In this document: in pieces, positions 26,959 through 36,500 of the stretch
Layout: each line of letters opens with the position of its first letter
Position numbering within the stretch: the first letter of the stretch is position 1
Assembly (NCBI GenBank): GCA_022825135.1
Contig: JAJDYN010000005.1
Location: 304,361 to 368,360 of the forward strand
Direction of reading: 5' to 3'
DNA: 64,000 nucleotides
Source: Gemmatimonadota bacterium
GTDB lineage: Bacteria > Gemmatimonadota > Gemmatimonadetes > Longimicrobiales > Gaopeijiaceae
Program-made: the position numbers and the translations under genes
Notes under the pieces: model-generated
The model's input: only the letters and a program-made list of their open reading frames with translations
Told to the model about the DNA's origin: nothing
Databases searched by the model: none

Positions 26959-29190
26959 CTAGTCCTCCCCGAGCAGCTCCCGCATCTCCTCTTCGGTGAG
27001 GCCGATCTTGTCGAAGTCGATGTCCTCCTCGCCGTCTGCGCGACCGGGAGGAGGAGGGGGCGCGGAGCCGCGTGCGGCTGCGGCGGACGTGACGCCCGGC
27101 GTCGTGACGGCGGGCGTGGTGCGCGATGGCATCGCTTCGGGCGCCGGCCTGGGCACCCCGGCCCCCGGCGCGGCGCGGGCTCCCTTCGCGGCATCGTCGG
27201 CCTTCCTCGATGTCCCCCGCTTCTTCAGGGGGCGTTGCGAGATCGGCCTGCCCCACCACGAACCCAGCACCTCGGCCAGTTCCGTCGTATCGCGGCTGCG
27301 GAAGAAGTAGCTTCGCCCCTTGACGGGACGCAGGTGAATGCCCGGGCCGATCAGACCGAACGCGAGCGGCGGGCTCCGCAGGATTCCGCGGCTCCGCCAG
27401 GCGCCCAGGCCGCGCTCGAGAGCAATCTCCTCGATGTCCCCGGCCTTGAGGATGCGCGAGCGCCAGGCGCGCGACTTGATGCGGAGGTGGTCCTCGAAGA
27501 TGAGCAGCTTGCGCGGGGATGATGTCAGGACCAGGGCCGTCGCCACGAGTCCGGCGACCAGCATCCCGGCGATGGCGGCGTGCTGGATCAGATAGTCGTC
27601 CACGGGCAGGAGCCAGCGGTCCATGCCCCACCCGATCCCCGCCGCGCCGATGCGTCCCAGAGCGAGCGTGACCGCGATCAACCCGAGCGTGTAAGCGGTT
27701 CGCAGCACCACCGGCAGCCGGAAATGCGCGACGTAGCGGATGTCCCTCATCCGGACGGGCCTGGTCAGCGCCCACGCGACCACCTTCAGGGTGATCCATA
27801 TCAGCACCGCCACCGCGAGCACGGCCATCCCCTGGCTGACCGGCTGTGTTCGCGACACCGACAGGACCCGGCGTGACTCGTCGAAGGCGCGAGCCGCGAA
27901 GGACGCGACCTGGCTCTGGCTCAGGTTCTCGTAGAAGGAGAGGACGTCGGGGAAGTCGGTGAAGGTGGCCGGGTCGTAGAAGACCTGGCGGGTCCAGGTG
28001 TTGAGGGATTCCGCGGTCTGGTTCGCGCCGCGAAGGCGTTCGATCACCGCGGCGCGGTCAGCCTCGAACTCGGCCGTGTCGAGCGAGCCCGAACGCAGGT
28101 ACTCGATCTCTTCGTCGATGATCGCGCTGGCGAAGTCATAGTCGTCTTCGTCGATGCGGCTGCTCACCTGCAGGTAAGCTGCCGGCCCGCGCATCACCAG
28201 GTTGGCGCTCGCGCCGTAGACGGCCTTGCGCTCCCCGCAGCGCAGGCGCTGGTTGAGCCGGCGGTTCAACAGGTCGCGGACGAACATCGCCGTCAGCAAT
28301 TCGTCGGAGTTGGCGTAAAAGAGCTTGTGGCGCGACAGGTAACCGGCCGTCGACTGGAACCCCCACTGGTACGTTGACCGCCCGCGCCCCGGATCCTCGG
28401 CCGTGGTCGCCCAGCGCTCGACCGGTCTCGCGGGGAATGATCCGAAGGTGCGCTGCGCGCGGTCGAGCGCCTCGTCCCGGTCGAGGTCGCCTACGATCGT
28501 GACGGTCATGACCGCGGGCGAGTAATACCGGTCGTAGAAGCCGCGCAGATCCTCCGGGGTGATGCCCTGCAGGCTCCGCCACATGTCCGGGAAGGGGGCG
28601 CGCAGCCGCTCGATGCCGAACTCGCGCTCCCAGAAGTCCGGGAACGCGAGCCAGCCCGGGTTGAGCGCGGCCACGAGGTGGTCGAAGAACTCGCGCGGCC
28701 GGGCGCGGATCTCGTTCTCGACCGGCTGCCGCCCGCGGTCCACCACGGCCGGGTCCATCTCGTGCGGGGAAAGGATGCCGGCCAGCCACTCGATGGCGAA
28801 CAGCCCGTGCTCCCGCCCGATGGTCACGTAGTACCAGGTGCGGTCGCGGTAGGTGAAGCCGTTGCGCCGCCCGCCGATCCCTTCCACGGCGTCCTTGATC
28901 TCCTGTTCGCTGCGGCCGCCGTGGTCGGAGAAGAGCATGTGCTCGGTGAAGTGGGCGAGCTGCTCCCTGCCCGGCGGATCCGCGTCGGACCCCACCGGCA
29001 CTCCCGCGCTAACCGAGACGTTGGGCGCGCCGGGAAGCTGCTTGAACCAGATCTTGACGCCGTTGGAGAGGAAGTGGGTCTCGAAGCCGGCGAAGGGGTT
29101 GGAGGTCTCCTGACCTACGCCTCGCTCCGCGCCAAGCAGCACGGCCAACGCCAGGCCGACGGCGACCGACCCGGACCGCACAACTTCCAT
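26959..29190 (-). CDS. M16 zinc peptidase domain fused to membrane and PH-like C-terminal region
   Basis: 743 residues. A signal peptide precedes an M16 (insulinase-type) peptidase with the inverted zinc motif HFTEH (His80, Glu83, His84) and the third ligand Glu160 in VENEIRARP, the spacing expected for the family. The M16 region continues to about residue 450. Then come three to four hydrophobic helices (about 455-475, 497-520, 535-560), a segment resembling a PH-like domain (LLIFEDHLRIKSRAWRSRIL), and a Pro/Ala-rich tail ending in an acidic cluster (DFDKIGLTEEEMRELLGED). Only one M16 catalytic half is seen. It lies 12 bases after the dienelactone hydrolase gene, in the same operon. Confidence 0.85.
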   Translation of the reverse strand: MEVVRSGSVAVGLALAVLLGAERGVGQETSNPFAGFETHFLSNGVKIWFKQLPGAPNVSVSAGVPVGSDADPPGREQLAHFTEHMLFSDHGGRSEQEIKDAVEGIGGRRNGFTYRDRTWYYVTIGREHGLFAIEWLAGILSPHEMDPAVVDRGRQPVENEIRARPREFFDHLVAALNPGWLAFPDFWEREFGIERLRAPFPDMWRSLQGITPEDLRGFYDRYYSPAVMTVTIVGDLDRDEALDRAQRTFGSFPARPVERWATTAEDPGRGRSTYQWGFQSTAGYLSRHKLFYANSDELLTAMFVRDLLNRRLNQRLRCGERKAVYGASANLVMRGPAAYLQVSSRIDEDDYDFASAIIDEEIEYLRSGSLDTAEFEADRAAVIERLRGANQTAESLNTWTRQVFYDPATFTDFPDVLSFYENLSQSQVASFAARAFDESRRVLSVSRTQPVSQGMAVLAVAVLIWITLKVVAWALTRPVRMRDIRYVAHFRLPVVLRTAYTLGLIAVTLALGRIGAAGIGWGMDRWLLPVDDYLIQHAAIAGMLVAGLVATALVLTSSPRKLLIFEDHLRIKSRAWRSRILKAGDIEEIALERGLGAWRSRGILRSPPLAFGLIGPGIHLRPVKGRSYFFRSRDTTELAEVLGSWWGRPISQRPLKKRGTSRKADDAAKGARAAPGAGVPRPAPEAMPSRTTPAVTTPGVTSAAAARGSAPPPPPGRADGEEDIDFDKIGLTEEEMRELLGED

Positions 29191-29202
29191 CCTGGCCTGG
29201 AA

Positions 29203-30081
29203 TCAGCTCGCGAGCGTGCGCTCGAGGTAGGCCTTGAGCCGGTCCCATGCATCCTGCGCGGGCGCGGTACGCAGGTCGGGATCGTCGTCCACGCGCAGCC
29301 AGAATCCGTGGTTCACAGCGTCGTAGATGTGGACGTCGTTCTCGATGCCCTGTGCGCGCAACGCGTCCACGAACTGGTTCACCTGGTCGGGCGGGATCCC
29401 GCCGTCCATCTCGGCAAAGGTGCCGTACACCTCGTGGTCGATCCCCGCCAGCACTGCCGGATCGGTGACCAGCCGCCCGTAAAAGATCGCGGTGGCGTCG
29501 TGATGCTCGCCCCCCAGCGCATAGCTGAGCGCAATGCCGCCGCCGAAACACCACCCCATGGTGCCGATAGCGCCGGTCACGTCGTCGCGCGCGCGCAGGA
29601 AGTTCACCGCCTCGTTGAGGTTGGCGATGACCGCGTTCGGATCGGCGTTCGCCTCCGCCATCAGCGCCCGGTTCTCGTCCGGGTTGGATCCGGTGCGGCC
29701 CTGGAACAGGTCCGCGGCGAGCGCCACGTACCCTTCCTGCGTCATGGCGTCCGCCACCTGCCGGACCCGGTCTACCAGCCCGTTCCACTCATGGATCAGC
29801 ACCAGCGCCGGAAAGGGGCCCTCCCCTTCGGGCACCGCCAGGTAGCCGCGTGTGGCCTCGTCCCCAGCGACGTAGTGCACGTCCTCTCCCCGCGGCGCGG
29901 GCGCGGTGCCGAGGATCGCGGCCGGCAGCCCGCCACCATCCGTGGAGCCCATCTCGATGCGGACCTCCATGCCGCCGCCCTCGGAGCCCTCGCCGCCCTC
30001 CGAGGCCGGCGCACAGGCAAAGAGCATGAAGACGAAGCCGATGCTCGGGATGCGTGATGGATGGAGCGTGACGGCGTTCAT
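29203..30081 (-). CDS. dienelactone hydrolase family lipoprotein or secreted protein
   Basis: 292 residues from ATG 30081, preceded by GGAGGGAAG. The N-terminus is hydrophobic with a possible lipobox (FMLFAC). The domain is alpha/beta-hydrolase of the dienelactone hydrolase type: ALVLIHEWNGLVDRVRQVAD, GWCFGGG with the nucleophile Cys, and NHGFWLR with the catalytic His; YGTFAEMDGGI likely bears the acid. Such enzymes cleave lactones or esters. The native substrate is unknown. It is upstream of the M16 peptidase gene by 12 bases. Confidence 0.9.
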   Translation of the reverse strand: MNAVTLHPSRIPSIGFVFMLFACAPASEGGEGSEGGGMEVRIEMGSTDGGGLPAAILGTAPAPRGEDVHYVAGDEATRGYLAVPEGEGPFPALVLIHEWNGLVDRVRQVADAMTQEGYVALAADLFQGRTGSNPDENRALMAEANADPNAVIANLNEAVNFLRARDDVTGAIGTMGWCFGGGIALSYALGGEHHDATAIFYGRLVTDPAVLAGIDHEVYGTFAEMDGGIPPDQVNQFVDALRAQGIENDVHIYDAVNHGFWLRVDDDPDLRTAPAQDAWDRLKAYLERTLAS

Positions 30082-30155
30082 CTTCCCTCCCTGTAATGAC
30101 TGCGGGGACGATCGGCAGGCATGGAAACTACGGCAGGGCGCAGCCGTCCGCGACG

Positions 30156-30731
30156 TTACCGGGGCGTGGTGCGTGCTCCCCGGTACTCCACGTGAAGCCG
30201 GGGTGTTCGTTCGTTCACGCGAATCCACATGCGTACTTCGTCGTACGGAGGCTCCGGGTTTCCGAACCCCATGCGCCATTCTTCCCGATGATAGTTGTAG
30301 ACGAAGTACTCGCAGTCGGACTCGTAGACGGGCCGGTGCGCGTTCCTGCGCGACGGCAGCTCGCCCTGCCGCTCGAGGCCGGGATAGGTGCGCTGGATAT
30401 CGCGGGTCAGCAGATCCCAGATGGTCTGGCAGCTCTCGAGAGGCATCACCATGACGTAGGCGCCCTCGACCAGCTCGCCGGTCTCGGGATGGAAGTAGTA
30501 GCCGGCGAGGGCCTGGCGCCCCAGAAGCCGGGCTTCCGTCGAGTAGATGCGAAGCCCTTCGCGCTCGCCCACCTGCTCGTTGCCGGCAAGCTCGGGAATG
30601 TCCTCGACCCGACTGCCCCAGGGGTGTCCCCGGAAGCCGTCGACGATGGGTTCCTGCGCGGCGGCGGGAAGCGCGGAGACGGCCAGAGTCGCGACGAGGA
30701 CGATGTGGCGCATGTTGCGGGGCATGTTCAC
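30156..30731 (-). CDS. secreted protein of unknown function
   Basis: 191 residues with a clear signal peptide (MRHIVLVATLAVSALPAAAQ). The mature part contains GFRGHPWGSRVEDIPELAGN, a pattern seen in small periplasmic proteins whose domains begin with a WGSS-like motif, then YYFHPETGELVEGAYVMV and two Cys (ESCQTIW, ESDCEYF) that could pair. I cannot name a family. It is first in a probable minus-strand unit with the dienelactone hydrolase and M16 genes (74-base gap). Confidence 0.7.
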   Translation of the reverse strand: MNMPRNMRHIVLVATLAVSALPAAAQEPIVDGFRGHPWGSRVEDIPELAGNEQVGEREGLRIYSTEARLLGRQALAGYYFHPETGELVEGAYVMVMPLESCQTIWDLLTRDIQRTYPGLERQGELPSRRNAHRPVYESDCEYFVYNYHREEWRMGFGNPEPPYDEVRMWIRVNERTPRLHVEYRGARTTPR

Positions 30732-30849
30732 AAGCTAGCGCGTTGACCGATGAGGAGCGACCGCGCGTGCCTGCCGCATCAACTGCCGACGTAACGCGGC
30801 ACCAGGCAAGCCCCCAACCGCGTCGCGCGGGAACCCGCCCTCCCTCGCA

Positions 30850-31605
30850 TCAGTCGGCGTAGTCCTGACCCTCCTCATCCAGAACTTCCTTCATGCCTTC
30901 GAGATAGCCCGCTTCGCCCGAGGACTCGATGGACAGTTCGGCGTTGAGCTTCGCGGCCGCGACCGGGATCGGGCGAATCTTCCGGCCCGCCTGGAGCACC
31001 AGCAGTTCGTTCATGCAGGCGCGCTCCAGCTGATAGAGCCAGAGCATCGCCTTCTCGATGGTGTCCCCGACGACGAGCACGCCGTGATTGGCGAGAAAGA
31101 GCACCCGCTTGTCGCCGAGCGCCTCGGCCATGCGCTCGCCTTCGTCGGACTCGGTGACCAGCCCCTCGTATCCGAAATAGGCGCAGTTCCCGTAGAAGAC
31201 GGCCGCGTTCTGGCTTCCGCGCTCGTCCAACCTCCACCCGTCGATGGAGGCGAGGGCGGTACTCCAGGGGGCGTGGACGTGCAGCGCGCACACGATGTCG
31301 GGGCGGGCGCGCTGGATGGGAGCGTGGATCGCCCACGCGCTCACGTTGAGCCGCCCTTCCCTGCCGAACGGCGTCCCCTCCGGGTCCACCTCGACGAGGC
31401 TGCTCGCCGTCACGCGCGAGAAGTGTGTCTGCCCGGGCGTGATGAGCAGGTGTCCGGGCCTGCCCGGAACCTTGCAGCTGAAGTGGTTCCAGGTGCCCTC
31501 GTGCATATTCTCGTGCACTACGATGCGATGCACCGCCGCGAAGTCGACGCGGCACCGCCTCGACACGCGGGTCTCGCGCGCTACGGGATCCGCGCCGACG
31601 ATCAA
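30850..31605 (-). CDS. class II aldolase/adducin family protein
   Basis: 251 residues from a TTG start at 31605 that overlaps the TGA of the coiled-coil gene (TTGA). The fold is that of class II aldolases and adducin heads: ENMHEGTWNHFSCKVPG near the N-terminus, PGQTHFSRVTASSLVEVD, the zinc-binding HVHAPWS, and the third His in FLANHGVLVVGDTIEKAM. Family members include L-fuculose-phosphate aldolase and ribulose-phosphate epimerases; the exact sugar substrate is unclear. The start could instead be the ATG in ENMHEGTW. It is apparently co-transcribed with the coiled-coil protein. Confidence 0.87.
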   Translation of the reverse strand: MIVGADPVARETRVSRRCRVDFAAVHRIVVHENMHEGTWNHFSCKVPGRPGHLLITPGQTHFSRVTASSLVEVDPEGTPFGREGRLNVSAWAIHAPIQRARPDIVCALHVHAPWSTALASIDGWRLDERGSQNAAVFYGNCAYFGYEGLVTESDEGERMAEALGDKRVLFLANHGVLVVGDTIEKAMLWLYQLERACMNELLVLQAGRKIRPIPVAAAKLNAELSIESSGEAGYLEGMKEVLDEEGQDYAD

Positions 31606-32210
31606 AAGACCAGCGCCTCCAGCGCGACGAGTATTCCCAGCGCCGCGCTCACGATACCACCCAGTTTGATCGTCATGCGGTGTTCAAGCGCGCGCATGTC
31701 GGCTCTCAGCGATTCCTCGGTCTGCTTCATATGGTCGCGCAGCGATGCTTCCGTCTTCTCCAGGTCCCCGCGTAGCGATGCCTCCGTCTTCGCCAAGTCC
31801 CCGCGCAACGACGCCTCCGTCTGCTCCAGATCGCCGCGAACGCCTGTTATCTCCGCCCGCAGCGATGCCTCGGTCCGCTCCAGATCGCCGCGAACGCCGG
31901 CTATCTCCGCCCGCAACGATGCCTCGGTCCGTTCCAGATCGCCGCGGACCCCCGCTATTTCCGCCCGCAGCAGCGTCTCGGTCTGCTCCAGATCGCCGCG
32001 AACGCCGGCTATCTCCCCGCGCAGCGATGCTTCCATCTGCCGCACTTCACGACTGAGCGCCACCTCGGTTTCCTTCACCTGGCGCTTCGTGGCCAGACTC
32101 TCGTCCACACACTGCGCGAAGGTATCCACGAGCACGCGAGCCTGGTCCTCGCTGAAGCCCGCTTCCTGCCGCAGTCTGGTGGCTGCGCTGAGCGTATCGA
32201 AGGCGATCAT
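31602..32210 (-). CDS. coiled-coil protein with internal repeats and a C-terminal membrane anchor
   Basis: 202 residues, ATG 32210. After an N-terminal helical region (FDTLSAATRLRQEAGFSEDQ) the middle is a run of near-identical repeats: about four 18-residue units of the type TEASLRAEIAGVRGDLER, switching to 11-residue units TEASLRGDLEK. The C-terminus has a hydrophobic segment (IVSAALGILVALEALVF). It looks like a DUF1640/CCDC90-type membrane-tethered coiled coil. Repeated DNA (about 31770-32040) suggests copy-number change by slippage. Its TGA overlaps the aldolase start. Confidence 0.82.
   Translation of the reverse strand: MIAFDTLSAATRLRQEAGFSEDQARVLVDTFAQCVDESLATKRQVKETEVALSREVRQMEASLRGEIAGVRGDLEQTETLLRAEIAGVRGDLERTEASLRAEIAGVRGDLERTEASLRAEITGVRGDLEQTEASLRGDLAKTEASLRGDLEKTEASLRDHMKQTEESLRADMRALEHRMTIKLGGIVSAALGILVALEALVF
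31770..32040. repeat. tandem repeats of 54 and 33 bases within the coiled-coil gene
   Basis: On the plus strand the sequence GATCGCCGCGAACGCC recurs about every 54 bases, followed by a shift to 33-base units carrying CCGCGTAGCGATGCCTCCGT. They encode the 18- and 11-residue coiled-coil units of the gene and are nearly identical at the DNA level. Confidence 0.75.
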
Positions 32211-32527
32211 GGTTCCCCTAATGTTGTCGCTTGCTGCCGCAATCGCCAGAACGCGGCCCCGAGGCGAGATCGGCGAGCAATGGGAGCTCGCAATCTGGCA
32301 GTCCATTCCCGGCGTACAAATGGCGGAATGGGACAATCCCGAGATCGATCGCGGGACGTGACGACGGTCACGGGAAGACCGAGTCCTCCGAAAACCTGCT
32401 TCGGCTAACGGGGACGGACGCGATCTCGACCGCGGGGGCCGGCCGGTCTTGCCGGTACGCTTCCGCGCGCGCATGGTCATGACATGCCCGTCACGTAGCC
32501 GTTGTTGCGCCCGTCTGGAGGCTCGTC
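32211..32527. other. divergent intergenic region with one copy of a dispersed repeat
   Basis: Between the coiled-coil gene (minus) and the creatininase-like gene (plus). It contains a mini-ORF at 32320-32361 beginning ATGGCGGAATGGGAC, the core shared by three repeats near 63.2-63.5 kb. The rest is GC-rich with no recognisable gene; promoters for both flanking genes must lie here. Confidence 0.5.
32320..32361 (+). repeat. copy of the ATGGCRGAATGGGACA dispersed repeat
   Basis: The 17-base core AATGGCGGAATGGGACA matches the reverse complement of the three repeats at 63215-63461. The match falls off after the core. It reads as a 13-codon ORF (MAEWDNPEIDRGT). Confidence 0.55.
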
Positions 32528-33388
32528 ATGAGAACATCATCGCTGACCACATTCGCCTTCGCCGTCGTCGTCTCTTTCGCGGCAGGCGCCGGAGAGGCCG
32601 CCGCCCAGGGAGAGAACATGCTCGACATGATGGAGTTCGAGCGTCCCATCGCGGCTCTGGACAACGTCTGGATCGAGGAATTGACCATGCTCGAGGTCCG
32701 GGACGCGCTGCGCGAGGGGACCAACACCGCCCTCATCCTCACCGGTGGAATCGAGGAGAACGGGCCCTACCTCACAACCGGCAAGCACAACCACGTGCTG
32801 CGGGTCATGGGCGATGCGATCGCCCGCCGGCTGGGGAACACCCTGGTCGCGCCCATCGTCACCATCGAACCCGGCAACCCGGAGACCGCGAGCTCGCCGG
32901 GCGGCATCCGCTTTTCGCAGGAAACCTACCAGGCCGTGCTGCGCGACATGGCGGTGAGCCTCAAGGCCCAGGGGTTCACGCGCATCTTCATGCTGGGTGA
33001 CAGCGGCGGGAATCAGCGCGGCATGGCCGCCGTGGCCACGGAGCTCTCGGAGAGATGGGCGGACGAGGACATCGTGATCGCCCACATCCGCGAGTACTAC
33101 AACTACGGCGACGTGCTGACGTATCAGCGCGAGGTGCTCGGGATCGACGAGGATCCCCGGCTGGAGGGTCTGCACGACGACTACTACATCACGTCGATCA
33201 TCATGAATGACGATCCGCAGCACGTGCGGCTCCAGCAGCGCATCGCAGCCGACAAGGCGACGATCAACGGGATCAGCATCCTGCCAGCCGACCGGACGAT
33301 CGAGCACGGAAGGCGGCTGATCGAGTTCCGCACCGACGCGACCGTCGAGGCCATCCACAGGGTGCTGATGGCGGCTCGCGGAGGCTGA
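32528..33388 (+). CDS. secreted creatininase-family protein
   Basis: 286 residues with a signal peptide (residues 1-26, ending GEAAAQ). The creatininase fold is shown by GGIEENGPYLTTGKHNHV (in place of the usual GSxEQHGPHLPLGTD), RFSQETYQAVLRDMAVSLK, and LGDSGGNQRGM where the family usually has NGHGGN. The changed residues mean that the usual metal-ligand set is not fully conserved, so activity may differ. Cytosolic creatininases are common; an exported one suggests a different amide substrate. It stands alone upstream of the BNR-repeat gene. Confidence 0.82.
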   Translation: MRTSSLTTFAFAVVVSFAAGAGEAAAQGENMLDMMEFERPIAALDNVWIEELTMLEVRDALREGTNTALILTGGIEENGPYLTTGKHNHVLRVMGDAIARRLGNTLVAPIVTIEPGNPETASSPGGIRFSQETYQAVLRDMAVSLKAQGFTRIFMLGDSGGNQRGMAAVATELSERWADEDIVIAHIREYYNYGDVLTYQREVLGIDEDPRLEGLHDDYYITSIIMNDDPQHVRLQQRIAADKATINGISILPADRTIEHGRRLIEFRTDATVEAIHRVLMAARGG

Positions 33389-33425
33389 TGGAGGACCCGC
33401 CGAAGGGCGACCCCGATGGCTGAAG

Positions 33426-33442
33426 TCTGCCATTTTGGCAGA
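33426..33442. promoter_or_regulatory. perfect inverted repeat and related half copy upstream of the BNR-repeat gene
   Basis: TCTGCCA (33426-33432) and TGGCAGA (33436-33442) form a perfect 7-base palindrome around TTT. A related direct copy, CATTTTGGCAGACTTTGG, lies about 50 bases further on (33483-33500), 40 bases before the ATG at 33540. Possible operator; it could also act as a weak terminator of the creatininase gene. Confidence 0.4.
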
Positions 33443-33539
33443 GTTCTGGTCCCAGGGTGACCCAGGGGCGTCCATTTCCTGACATTTTGGCAGACTTTGG
33501 AGATTCTCGGTGCTTCCCATTACCCGTGGAGGCAGGACC

Positions 33540-36500
33540 ATGACCGGATCCCGCTTTAGCCCACGCATGGCCGATTTCCGCATGGCCGCGCCCGCCACCG
33601 CAGTTCGCTTCGCGCTGGTCACAGGCCTCGCGCTGGCCGCGACCCTCGCGCTCCCGGCCGTCCCGCTTTCCGCCCAGCAGGTCCCGGAGGAGCATCTGAG
33701 CGGCCTCCGCTTCCGCCACATCGGTCCCGTGGGCAACCGGCTCGCGTCGGTGGTGGGGGTGCCCGGCAACCGGAACATCTACTTCGCGGGAGCGGCGAGC
33801 GGCGGCATCTGGCGCACGGAGGACGCGGGGCTCAACTGGGAGCCGGTGTTCGACGACCAGCCGGTGCACTCCATCGGCGCGCTCGCGGTGGCGCCCAGCG
33901 ACCACGCGATCGTGTGGGCCGGCACCGGCGAGTCGTCCATCCGGTCGAACGTCTCCATCGGCAACGGCGCGTGGAAGTCCACCGATGGCGGCGACACCTG
34001 GGCGCACAAGGGGCTGGAGGGGACGGGGCGGGTCGGCCGCATCCTCATCCATCCCGCCGACCCGGACGTCGTCTACGTGGCCGCGCTCGGGCACGCGTAC
34101 CAGCCGTCCGAGGACCGGGGCGTCTACCGCACCCTCGACGGGGGCGAGAGCTGGGAGCGGGTTCTTTTCGTGGACCCGGGGGCGGGCGCATACGAAATGG
34201 TGATGGACCCGAACAACCCGCGGAAGATCGTGGCCAGCATGTGGGACCTGGACCTCAAGACCTGGAAGCGGGACAGCGGCGGCCCCGCGAGCGGCATCCA
34301 CGTGACCATGGACGGGGGCGACACCTGGCGCGAGATCGAGGGCAACGGCCTCCCCACGCGCCGCATCGGCAAGATCGGGCTCTGCATGTCGGCGTCCGAT
34401 TCCGACCGCATCTACGCGCTCATCGAGACGGGAGACGGGGTGCCCATCGACGGCGAGGAGACCGACTCGGGCGAGCTCTGGAGCACGAACGACGGCGGCG
34501 ACAGCTGGCGCCTCGCCTCATACAGCCATGACCTCGCCACGCGCCAGGCCTACTACACGCGCTGCGGCGTGGCGCCCGACGACCGCGACGAGGTCTATTT
34601 CCTGTCGTCCAGCTACAGCGTGAGCCGGAACGGCGGGGAGACCCACGAGACCACCAACTTCCTCTTCGCCGGGGACGCGCCCGGCTGGGATCACCACGAC
34701 ATCTGGAGCGACCCGCTGAATGCGGACCGGATCGCGGTAGCGCACGATGGAGGCTTCTCGGTGAGCGAGAACCGGGGGCGCTCCTGGTTCCGGGTGCAGC
34801 TGCCGATCGCACAGATGTACCACGTGACCGCCGACAACGCGATCCCCTACAACGTGCTCGGCAACCGCCAGGACGGTCCTTCATTCCGGGGGCCTTCGAA
34901 TTCGCGGATGGGCGGTCTGTTCTCGAACGGGCGCATTCCGCGCGGGGAGTGGCGCGGCGTGGGTGGCGGCGAGAGCGGATTCGCGACCCCCGACCCGCGC
35001 GATCCCAACATCGTGTGGTCGAGCGCATCCGGGGCCGGCGCCGCGGGCGGGATCGTGGTGCGCCATGATGTCGCCCGGGCACAGTTCCGGGACGTCGAGG
35101 TCTGGCCCATGTCCACATTGGGATGGCCCGCGGAGGACATGCGCTTCCGCTTCCAGTGGACCTTCCCCCTGCTGCTTTCGCCGCACGACCCCAACACCCT
35201 CTACGTCACCAGCCAGCACGTGCACCGCACCCGCAACAACGGGCAGAGCTGGGAGGTGATCAGCCCCGACCTCTCCACCAACGACAAGTCCCGCCAGACC
35301 ATCTCCGGAGGACTGACCCCGGACAACATCGGCGTGGAGTTCTGCTGCGTCATCTACGCCTTCGACGAGTCGCCGGTCGAGGCCGGCGTCCTGTGGGCGG
35401 GCACCAACGACGGGCTCATGCACGTGAGCCGCAACAACGGCGCCACCTGGACCGCAGTGACCCAGAACATCCCCGATCTGCCCCCCGACGGTGTCGTGCG
35501 CAGCATCGACGCCTCGCGCTGGGACGCGGGCCGCGCCTACATCACCATCGAGCACCACCAGGTGGGCGACTTCGAGGCGCGCGCCTACCGCACGGACGAC
35601 TTCGGCGAGAGCTGGACCGCGATTGCCGACGGCGTCGACAACTATCCCGTCGACTATACCCGGTATCTGCTGGAGGACGCGGTGCGCCCGGGGCTGCTCT
35701 ATCTGGGAACCGAGAGCTCGCTCTACATCAGCTACGACGACGGCGACAACTGGCAGCGCTTCATGCCCGGCCTCCCGCCGACGCCGTACTACGGGATCTT
35801 CCAGCAGGAGCACTTCAACGACCTGGTGATCGGGACCTACGGGCGCGGCTACTGGATCCTGGACGACCTGGGTCCGGTGCAGCAGCTGACCGACGAGGTG
35901 GCCGCGTCGGCCGCGCACCTGTTTGAGCCGCGCGACGCGTACCGCTTCCGCCCCGTGACCGAGCCCGCGACCATGCTGGACGACTGGTCCGATGGCGAGA
36001 ACCCGGAGGGCGAGGCCCCGCTGACCTACTGGCTGGGCGAGGGCGCCGGCACGGTGCAACTGCGCATCGACGACAGCGCCGGCGATGAGGTCACGACCCT
36101 CGACGGCACCGGCAGCGCGGGCTTCAACCGCGTGTGGTGGGACCTGACCGGCGACGGCCCGACCGAGATCTGGCTGCGGACGAAGCCGCTCTACTCGGAC
36201 TGGTTCCCGATGCCGGACGAGGGCTATCGCGTGGGCGGTGGGGGCTTTGGTGGGGGTGGCGGGCCGCTCCAGCCGCCGGGCACGTACACGGTGACTTTGC
36301 TCGTCGACGATGAAGAGATGGGAAGCCAGACGCTGACCGTGCTGAAGGATCCCAACTCGGAAGGCTCGCTCGCCGACATCGCGGCACAGACCGAGCTGGT
36401 GCAGGAGATCATGGCCGACCGCAATCGGGCCGCGGAAATGGTGAACCGCATCGAGCTATTGCGCCGGCAGATCTACGACCTGCGGCCGGTGCTCGAGGAA

